Shown here piece by piece: positions 55,721 to 64,000 of a stretch of DNA of 64,000 bases. How positions within the stretch are numbered: position 1 is the stretch's first letter; the number at the start of each line of letters is the position of its first letter. Below the pieces are notes generated by a model. It worked only from the letters and a program-made list of their open reading frames with translations. It was not told where the DNA came from and did no database searches. The stretch comes from Bimastos eiseni (lineage: Eukaryota; Annelida; Clitellata; Crassiclitellata; Lumbricidae), in contig OY365806.1 of assembly GCA_959347315.1 (NCBI GenBank), positions 53,001,862 through 53,065,861 of the forward strand, in the 5' to 3' direction. Made by a program: the position numbers and the translations under genes.

Positions 55721-55794
55721 ACAAAAGCATGAAGGGCAAAATCGGGTCGACATTAGTGCGCCAACATAAGTGCACCGACACAAGTGCGCCGACA
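55721..55794 (+). repeat. Foldback arm (GTCGACATAAGTGCGCC type), left
   Basis: ACAAAAGCAT..AGGGCAAAA followed by three GACATAAGTGCGCC-like units. The inverted match is at about 63075-63148. Confidence 0.75.
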
Positions 55795-55824
55795 TCACCT
55801 TGTCACCTTGTGCTGTCATTTCTT

Positions 55825-58800
55825 GGAAATCTAGCGACCGCCATGACCAATCCTCTCCAGTTTTTTCTGTCCGAAGTTGCATCTCTTAAATTCCTCGAGG
55901 CTCATTTCAGTTTTTTCATGTATCACATCCATCCATTTTTTCCTTGGGTGCCCTCTTTTCTTCCTTCCTCCTCCACATGCCAGCATCATTTCCTTTTCCA
56001 TTCCATTTGATCGCATAACATGTCCGAAAAACCCTAGCTTCCTTCTCAACGCTGTTTGTTGTAACGTCTCATCATTCTCGACTCCAATCTTCCTGCGCAC
56101 TTCTTCGTTTGTCTTCTTCTCCGTCCATGATATTCTCTGCATCTTCCTCCATATCCACATTTCGCATGCGTTGATTTTCTTCTCCATGTTCTTTGTCATT
56201 GTCCATGTCTCACAGCCATATAGTACTGTAGGAAAGATCATTGCTCTAACTAATCTTTTTTTTGTGTCTATGTTCACATGTTTGTCTTTCCATATCTTTT
56301 CCAGTCCATTCATTGCAGATTTCCCTTTCGCCACCCTTCTCTTTATTTCCGAGTCACATTTTCCCTCTTTTTCGTTTAATGATCCCAGGAACGTGAAGCT
56401 TGTTACCACCTCTATTTCCTCTCCGTCTATCTCGAAACTGTCCCAATCAGCTGTTGTCATTATCTTTGTCTTCTTTAAGTTGAAGTATAGGCCTGCCTTC
56501 TCATTTTCTCTCTTCAGTCTCCTTATCAGATTTTCCAGATCTGCTTTCTTCCCTGCCAACAGTGTTGTGTCATCCGCATATATTAGGTTATTCAATGTCC
56601 TTCCTGCTATCTTTACTCCTTCAGTTGCCTAGTCCATTTCTGCCCTCCTCATTATCCTTTCTGCATACAGGTTGAAAAGAAATGGGGACAGGATGCACCC
56701 TTGCCTCACCCCTTTCTTGATTTTAAATTTGTCTGTGTCTCCAAATTCTGTTCTTATCACTGCTTCCTGGTCTTTGTACAATCCCTTTAGTAGTTGTATC
56801 AAATGTTTTGGTATACCCATTTCTATTAGAGTTTTCCACATCAGTTCATGGTTAATGCAGTCAAATGCTTTGCTATAATCGATAAAACATATGTGTATTT
56901 TTTGTCCATATTCCCTTTGCCTTTCCATTATCCACCTCATGTTGGCAATATGATCTCGCGTTCCCCGGGATTTCCTAAATCCTGCCTGATTGTCCGGAAG
57001 CTCTGTCTCTCAATTATATTCTCCGTTCTTTTATTAATTATTTTGAGTAGTATTTTGCTTGTGTGTGATATCAATGCTATTGTCCTGTAATTTTCACACT
57101 CTCTTGCATCTCCTTTCTTAAATAAAGGGATAAATATTGATCTCTTCCATTCCTCTGGCCACTCTCCAGTTTTCCATATATTATTGCATATTTTTGTTAT
57201 TGTCTTTTTCATTGCGTCATCTCCCGCTTTTATCAATTCTATGGGTATTTCATCCTGACCTGGCGCTTTGTTGTCCTTCAGTTGTTTGATTGCCCATTCC
57301 ACCTCTGCTTCCATAACCACCGGTTCCTTTTCGTGTTCTGTTATATTGTTTTGTTCTATTTTTACTCTATTGTCTTCGTTGTACAGTTCCTCCGTGTAGT
57401 CCTTCCATCTTTTCTTCATCCCCTCTTCATCACCAATTACGTTTCCATCTCCTTACTTCAGTGAGCCCATTCTAGGTGTAAATTTTCTTGCTATTGCCTT
57501 CACTTTTGAGAACATTTCTTTTTTTCTCTCTTTCTTTTCTTCTTCCTCCATTTCCCTGCACATTTCATTTAAATGTTTTTCTTTATCTTTCCGTGCTTGC
57601 TTTTGGAAGGCAATGTTCATTTCTCTTACTTTATCTTTGTTTCCTGTGCTTTTTGCAGCTTTCCTTTCTCCTGCTATACTAATAGCTTCCAACGATAGCC
57701 ATGGTGTTGTTGTGAATTTCTTCTTCTTCGGGATGTGTTTCTCTGCAACTTCCAATATCGTTCCCTTCATCTTCTCCCACAGGTTGTTTGTGTCCTCCTC
57801 TACCTCCATCACGTCCCTCTCCAGTACTTCGAACCTATTCTTTATTTCCATCCTGTATTCCGGTGTGATGCCTTTGCAGTCATATGTGGTCATCCTTTCT
57901 CTTTTTTTAGTTTCTTCAGTTTCGTTTGTAATGTTGCCATTAATAGTTCATGATCAGTTCCACAATCCGCTCCTGGTTTCGTTCTTTCATCTCTGATTGT
58001 GCTTTTCCATCTTTTATTTATCAATATGTAGTCAATCTGGTTCCTGTATTTCCCATCTGGTGACGTCCATGTGTATAGTCTTCTTTTTGGTTGTTCGAAC
58101 CATGTGTTCATAATTCTCATGTTGTTGCCTTCACAGAACTCTATCAGTCTTTCACCTGCATCATTTTGCTCCCCTAGGCCATAGTTGCCCATCGTGTCCC
58201 CTTCTCCTCCCGTGCGCTTTCCCACTTTTGCATTAAGGTCTCCTATGATCATTAATACATCTCCTTTTGCAGTTCTGTCCATTACACTCTGTAACTCAGT
58301 GTAGAAACTTTCATGTTCCTCTTCTGGTGCTGTTGATGTTGGAGCATACACCTGTACAATCGTGGTGTTTACCTTTCCTCCCCGGAATCTTACACTCAAT
58401 ATTCTATCGCCCACAGTGTTGTATCCCATTATTGCATTTGTACTTTTCTTATCACACGTGATTGCAACCCCATTTCTTCCTCTCTGTTGTTGGCCTGACA
58501 TTATTATCCTGTATCCGTTCCAATTAAAGTGTCCTTGACCTTTCCATCTTGTCTCACATAATCCTATTATTGCTATGTCTAGTCATTTCATTTCTTCCTG
58601 TATGATATTCATCTTACCACTCTGCATACTTCTCACGTTCCAAGTGGCTACCCTCATTCTGTGTTTACAGCTCAGGTTAAGTTTTTGCCTTCTGATGCGA
58701 TCCACCACAGGACATCCTTTCGGCTTTGGTCCTGTTGCTTCATTAGATCCGATGGCTCTCGACTCACCGTCTCGCTCTTCCCCAGTAACTGTTGAGTTGC

Positions 58801-58920
58801 ACTCTGGCCTGGGAGTCTCACCATCTGCAACTATCGATTGTTCTATATTGATCATTATGGTTTTCTTGGCAGATTAACAAGGGTGGTTTGCCATTGCCTT
58901 CCCCTGGGTGTTTTTATTGA
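55825..58920 (-). mobile_element. RTE-like non-LTR retrotransposon A, nearly complete
   Basis: Minus strand, in order: R-V-A-T-W-N-V-R-S-M (58670 region), a TGA, G-L-C-E-T-R-W and G-D-L-N-A-K-V-G (endonuclease), N-Q-I-D-Y-I-L-I and G-T-D-H-E-L-L. A frameshift near 57895 leads to a Lys/Glu-rich linker. RT follows with A-P-G-Q-D-E-I-P, N-Y-R-T-I-A-L-I, a frameshift near 56940, F-I-D-Y-S-K-A-F-D, V-R-Q-G-C-I-L-S-P and a stop near 56630. Catalytic Y-A-D-D is at about 56575, then F-G-H-V-M-R and the end at 55831. Few lesions; a moderately young copy. Confidence 0.9.
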
Positions 58921-59114
58921 GACACCATCTCCTTGCGCTGATGACTTCCACCATCCGTCCTTCAAGATCTTCTGCTCTGGGACTCACATATACCAGCGAG
59001 GATTCGGTCATCCACCACAGACTTTGCTTCCAACAGGGGTACCACGGGTAGGTGGTGTGATGGGCAATTGAGCAACAGAGGCTATATGAGATGCATGTTG
59101 CCCCATTTTACTCC

Positions 59115-59185
59115 CCTTACTTGTTTACTCGCCGACATAGGTGCGTAAAAAACCCCGACAAATGGGCGCAAGACATAGGCATGCA
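59115..59185 (+). repeat. Foldback arm fragment between the two RTE copies
   Basis: CTCGCCGACATAGGTGCG and CCCCGACAAATGGGCGCAAGACATAGGC, in the same orientation as the left arm at 55.72 kb. Confidence 0.6.
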
Positions 59186-59500
59186 GTGTTATAGAAATAT
59201 AAATAATACACAATATTTGTTAGTGGTCAATAACTTACCGCATGATTCGAGATATTTATATGGCTTCCACCATAGATATGTGCGAACAACATTGCAATTA
59301 ATGTCCAATTGCAGTTGATTGGAAAAGAAGTCTTTTGCAAATTTATTTGCATATCAGAAACAAAGTAAAATTCCTTGAATTAAATTTGCCACTGAAATCG
59401 CAATTAACACACAATTACAGTTGAATTGAAATGAATATTGACTATTTTGATTTAACTATAGCGCTATAACAACTTAGATCACTCCACAGTCTGCCTCGTG
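59186..59500. other. AT-rich spacer
   Basis: A block (GTGCGAACAACATTGCAATTAATGTCCAATTGCAGTTGA) is weakly repeated near 59395-59425. No gene seen. Confidence 0.35.
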
Positions 59501-62500
59501 AACACTTGTTTGCTTTACTTAGACTTAGTTCCTCCTGTTCCTCTTGGAACATTGGTCAACAAGAGCTCTCCATCCCGTACGATCTGTAGCAGTCTTTTCC
59601 GCATCATCCCATTCGATTCTCATCTCCTTCAAGTCTTGTATAAAGGTGGTCCTCCAGGTTTTCACCAGCCTTCCTCTGCTTCTCTTTCCATTTTCCGGTA
59701 TCCATCCCGTTGTTGTCTTTGCCAGGCGCTGTGGTAGCAACCGCCAGATGCGTCCGGCCATTCTTCTTCTCCTCCGTCTGACGATCTCGTCCATCCTCCC
59801 CACCTCTGCCAACCTCAGAACTTCTTCGTTTGTAATATGATCCCTTCATAATATGCCCAAAATAGTTTGAAGACATCTTTGATGAAAAACATTCAGTTTG
59901 TGTGATGTTCTTGCAGTCTCCTTCCATGTTTCACTTGCGTATGTCAACGTTGGTATCACAATTTATCTGTACAGGTATATTTTGGTTCTTAGTTTCATGC
60001 TCCTTAGTGTCCATACCTTGCGCAGTCTTTGGAGCACAGCTGCAGCTTCACCAATTCTGGTTCTTACATCCACTTCCGCATCTCCTTTGTTTGAAATGAC
60101 ACTCGCCAAATGCGAGAAATCTTCAACAAATTCGATGATCTGCTGACTGACGAAGATGTCCTGGCACTGTTGACCTCTAATGTTCATGGTTTTTGTCTTG
60201 CTGCTATTCATGCATAGTCCAGCCTTTTTCTCATCTCATATAAGTTATCTGTCATTCGCTGCAGGTCTCTGTATGACCCTCCTAGCAATGCAACGTCATC
60301 TGCAAAGTCCTGGTTCGTTAGCCTAGAATGTTTCCATTTTATGCTAAAGTTAGGTTCATCCATTGCTCTTTTCATTATGAAGTTCATAATGATGATAAAT
60401 AAGAAGGCAGACAGAACACATCCTTGTTGGACTCCTGTCAAGATGTCAAACATACATGTGTTTCCGTTTTTCACCCTTATGCAGCATCTGGAGTTAAGGT
60501 ACAAAGATGTTAATATATTTGTCAGGTACACCATATGTTCTCACTATCTTCCAGAGGGAATCCCTTTATAGACTGTCAAAAGCCTTCCTGAAGTCGACAA
60601 AATTGACTGGAAGTTTTGTGTTGAATTCCCGACTTTGTTCTATTATATTCCGAAGTGTGACAGTTTGTTCGTTACATGATCTGCCATTTCTGAAGCCGGC
60701 TTGTTCTTCCCTGAGTGTTTGACAAATTTCCTTCTTTAGGCAATTAGCAATATGTTGCAGAAGCTGTCCCTGGTACGTACAGCAATGTTATTCCTCTCCA
60801 ATTTTTACAGTCGTTCAGAGCCCCTTTTTCGGTAGCTTTATGATAATTCCATCTCTCCACTCGCTTGGTACATTCTCTTCTCTCCAAATAAGGTTGAACA
60901 GGTGTGTGAGTTCTTGTGTTACTGCCTCTCCTCCATGCTTGAGCAGCTGTGCCATTATCTCATCCAGGCCTGCAGCTTTGTTGTTTTTCAGTGAGTGTAT
61001 TGCTTCTACGACTTCACGATTTATTTGAAATCTCCTCCAGTGTGATATCTAGCTGTGGAACGTCCATTTCAACCTTGAAGTGAAATGTGCTTTCAGAACC
61101 TCACTGAAGGGTTCCCTCCGTCTCTTTGCCTGTTCCTCTTCCGTCGTGAGCATACGACCATTGTTACTCTTGACGGGGATGTCCAGAGGCGTAGCTAGGG
61201 TGCAGGCGTGGAAACGTGTCCCAGGGGGCCGAGTTGGAGGGGGCGCCAAAATGAGGATTAAAACTATTATTCTATTATTTCGAAACAAACTAATTCATCC
61301 CAAAAAGTTAGTTAAGATTACATTTTGGCGCCCCCAAAATCCTAATTACAATTGAGCAAATGTTTAAAACTAAAATTATGAATGTTGATGTGATGATGTG
61401 ATATCACATTTCTTTGGACCCCTTTCCCTCGCTACACATCGTCACAATTGTGTGACACCCCTCCCCATAGGCGCGTGACGTCATGTATGGATGGCCCCCA
61501 AAGGGGCGCCAATTCTGTAGTTTGTCCCCGGGTGCAAAATACCCTAGCTATGCCTCTGGGGATGTCGGTGCTGTTCGCTGAGCCCGTGAGTTCACGTACG
61601 ATCCTGTCTTGGTATCATTTCGATTTGCTGCATATTGTGCCTCTTCTCCTCTTTCTTCTATCCATTTCCTTTTGTCCTTTCTGCATTTTCGTTTAACCAT
61701 GCGATTGACTTGACTGTATTTTATGTTTCTCTCAGCCCATTGTTGTTCGTTACTTGAACAGTCTCTTTTAGCGTTCTCTTCTATTGTCGATCAGTTCCCA
61801 TGTTTCTCTCCTGTTCCATCTTTCCTTGTATGTACCTCTCCTTCATCCGATTGTCTTCTCTGTACTATCTTTGATGGCTTGTACGAACATCTCCCATTGC
61901 TTCTCGTAGTCTGTGGTGTGTTCCAGCTTCTCAAACTTATTCTTGGTCTCCAAGTAGAACCCGTTTGATGTCTCTGCATTCTTTAGGTATTCTGTAGCAA
62001 ACGGTTTTCTTGGTTCTGTCACCCTCTGTTTCTTTAGTCAAATCTTGATTGTTCCTATTATGAGACCATAATCTGAACCTGCGTCGGTTCCTCAGAAAGT
62101 TCATATATCTTGCAAGGCAGAGCGCGATCTTCCTCCTATGCACATGTAGTCTGTTTCATTTGAGACTCTTCCATCTGGGGATGTCCATGTAGTTTTGTGT
62201 ATCCTTTTGTACTTAAAGAAGGTGTTTCCTACAATGAATCCTCCAGCTCCTGTCCATTTCAGTAGTCTTTCTCCATTGTTGTTTGTCTCTTCTGCAGAGC
62301 CATGTGGGCCAATCATTCTGACCAACCCCTCCTGTCTCCATCTATCTTAGCTTTGAGGTCTGTCATCGCTATTTTTATGTCATAACTTGGGATGTCGTTG
62401 ACGACGCTCTCCAACTGGTTGTAAAAGTTGTCTTTTTCCTCCTCAGGCGCAACTGCTGTTGGGGCGTAAATCTGTACTATAGTGACCTTTGCATGCTTTG

Positions 62501-62950
62501 TGTGGAATCTAGCTGTGATAATGCGCTCATGAATCGGATTCCACTCCACCAGAGCCCGAGATGTCTCCTTCCCAAGCATGAAACCCACTCCATGGATATG
62601 GTGCTCTGGGTGTCCTGCATACAATATTGTTGTAGCTCCACTAGTGATTTTTCATTGTCCCTACCATCTCTTTTCTCTGATACCTAGTATGTCTAGCCGA
62701 TATGTTTTCTTTTCTCGGATCACTTGGTCCATCTTTCGGCACTGGAACGTTCCACATGCCGATCCTAGTGAGTGTTTTGGCGTTGAAGATCTGACTTGTC
62801 AGGATCCGGGTTTCCTTTCAGCTTTCGCCTGGTTCCTTCATACGTCCGTTTGACAGTGCCTTTGTGTACCGGAATGGCTTCCTCTTATTGTTTCTGTAGT
62901 GGTCGATTTTTGTTTTTATGGGGTGAGGTAGCCAACCTCGCTCCCAACCC
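59501..62950 (-). mobile_element. RTE-like non-LTR retrotransposon B, degraded
   Basis: Minus strand order: endonuclease pieces (G-V-G-F-M-L-G-K, Q-I-Y-A-P-T-A-V-A-P-E, T-W-T-S-P-D-G-R-V-S-N) at about 62100-62620, a linker, RT with G-V-Q-Q-G-C-V-L-S and F-A-D-D (near 60300), then V-I-S-N-K-G-D-A-E-V-D-V-R-T-R-I and a basic C-terminus near 59.6 kb. More stops than copy A, so older. It is cut by the hAT MITE at 61184-61558. Confidence 0.85.
61184..61558. mobile_element. hAT MITE with perfect 8-bp target duplication
   Basis: Termini are CAGAGGCGTAGCTAGGGT and, inverted, CAGAGGCATAGCTAGGGT. The octamer GGGATGTC flanks both sides (61176-61183 and 61559-61566). Inside are GGGGGCGCCAAAA and inverted TTTTGGCGCCCCC segments. 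375 bp, no coding capacity. Confidence 0.95.
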
Positions 62951-63074
62951 TCCTAGTTTTTCAACCGGGCTTGGGACCGGCTTTGGCGAAGTTGAACACC
63001 TGTTTACTTGTCTTAATAAATAATTTTAAACAAGTGTGAGCTGTGCGCTTTTGTTGTTGTGCGCTTTAACTCTG

Positions 63075-63152
63075 TGCGCAATTGTTGGCGCGCTTATGTC
63101 GGCGCACTTATGTCGACACGCTTTTGCCCTGCGTGCTTTTGTCGGGTCACCC
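63075..63152 (-). repeat. Foldback arm (GTCGACATAAGTGCGCC type), right
   Basis: Inverted counterpart of 55721-55794, with an outer GTGCTTTTGTCGGGTCACCC. The pair encloses both RTE copies. Confidence 0.75.
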
Positions 63153-63234
63153 TACTATGTATAACACTAATAAAATACTGTGATGACTAAGACAGGTATA
63201 GTAATTTTGAACTCAAGGAATAATATAAGTTATT

Positions 63235-63478
63235 CATTCATTCATTCCATTCATTTCCGAAATTTGATACCGCCCTTCTTCCAACATCTTTTTGCTCAGA
63301 AGTGCATACACACGCCTCGACGGCGCAATTGCAGTTGTACTGCAGAGCAGTGGTGCGCGAAGGACTTGCTCAAGGTCCCTACACAGTGACGCCCCGGACG
63401 AGGCTCGAACCCGCGCGCTCAGCACATACTGAGGGTTACGGGCTGACCGCTCTAACCGATCAGCCACTGTGCCACACC
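63235..63478 (-). mobile_element. tRNA-derived SINE, full-length, minus strand
   Basis: Read inverted: head GTGGCACAGTGGCTGATCGG, A box GATCGGTTAGAGCGG, B box GCGGGTTCGAGCCTC, a unique body, and a TGAATGAATGAATAACTT tail. Same family as 41530-41650. Confidence 0.9.
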
Positions 63479-63683
63479 ACAAGTTATTATAATTATAATA
63501 ATTATAATTTGGTTTCTTTTCATTAAGAAGCACCGAAGAAGATTTTAATGGTGGTGGCAGCTGTGTGTTATGAACTTTGTACTCACTCCTTGTCAGAGTG
63601 AGATAATGTTTTATTCCTTAATGACTGAGAGTAGATTATGAGAGATTTGGTTCAGGTGTTCAAGATATTAAATTTTTGTGCAG

Positions 63684-63821
63684 ACAAAGTCTCTGAAATT
63701 CCATCATATGCTGAGCCAATGTCAGAATTGTTACATCTGTGTAGCTTGCCATACCTGAAAGAAAAGGCGTCCGATGAAATTTCGTATGAACAGATTGCAA
63801 TTGAGAGTACTGACCAACTTG
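63684..63821 (+). CDS. Internal exon of an unidentified host gene (helical repeat-like)
   Basis: A pyrimidine-rich AATTTTTGTGCAG acceptor, a 138-bp open exon with phase 1 at both ends, and a GTAAGA donor. It encodes K-V-S-E-I-P-S-Y-A-E-P-M-S-E-L-L-H-L-C-S-L-P-Y, then K-E-K-A-S-D-E-I-S-Y-E-Q-I and S-T-D-Q-L-G. Helical, Leu-rich, as in ARM/HEAT repeats. It faintly recalls the C-terminal region of ULK4-type kinases, but I could not check this. Sequence quality and splice signals mark it as real and unrelated to the transposons beside it. Confidence 0.6.
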
Positions 63822-64000
63822 GTAAGACCATTGCTTTAAGTATTTGACAATCGACTTTTTAATGCAGATTTATTGATTTATTAATAATTGCAAATGTTTC
63901 AGCATTTTATTCTTTACTAGGATTAAAATTCAACGATTATTAAATTGGATATCAGCAGAGCTGTTAACATTACTGGAGAAAGATATTGGCAATAGCTATA

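Overview
The window is animal nuclear DNA, most likely from an invertebrate with large introns and many transposons. Exons are small and bounded by GT/AG sites. Repeats include CR1/L2-like and RTE-like LINEs, tRNA-derived SINEs, hAT and foldback elements, and TA and ATT microsatellites. I cannot name the species. No rRNA gene, CRISPR array or bacterial operon is visible.

Region 1 (about 0.9-11.5 kb, + strand) holds seven exons of an L1CAM/neurofascin/neuroglian-type adhesion receptor. In order they encode Ig3 (two exons), Ig4 (two exons), the second half of Ig5, Ig6 and the first fibronectin-III domain. Introns carry a CR1-like LINE and smaller repeats. Ig3 has a TGA where the invariant Trp is expected, and Ig4 has Gly where the first disulfide Cys is expected. 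An inverted copy of the Ig3 exon end and its donor lies about 4.6 kb upstream.

Region 2 (about 11.6-24.0 kb) is the most unusual part. Decayed genes of an endogenous virus-like (Polinton/Maverick-like) mobile element are nested with an LTR/Gypsy element. A phospholipase A2-like domain joined to an integrase with a chromodomain lies at 11.8-13.0 kb. A unit of about 6.9 kb with inverted termini (14.71-21.64 kb) carries a candidate capsid gene, two SAP-domain genes, two overlapping minus-strand genes, a small conserved gene, a fibre-like gene, a putative membrane protein and a Cys-rich ORF. Gypsy Gag-protease (13.3-14.7 kb) and Gypsy integrase (21.65-22.6 kb) flank that unit. An adenain-like cysteine protease remnant follows at 23.7-24.0 kb. 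All these genes carry stops or frameshifts.

Region 3 (24-55 kb) is repeat-rich. It holds a hAT transposase, a + strand RTE-like LINE, an L2-like LINE invaded by two non-autonomous elements, CR1 fragments, and a 499-codon open C-terminal part of a non-LTR retroelement beside an ATT microsatellite. It also holds a transposase-like gene, a short acidic exon with a GCGCATGCGC promoter motif, and several foldback elements whose arms are short tandem motifs.

Region 4 (55.7-63.2 kb) has two minus-strand RTE-like LINEs between inverted arms of a foldback repeat. One is cut by a hAT MITE with a perfect 8-bp target duplication. Near the right edge a SINE is followed by one well-formed exon of an unrelated host gene (63.68-63.82 kb).
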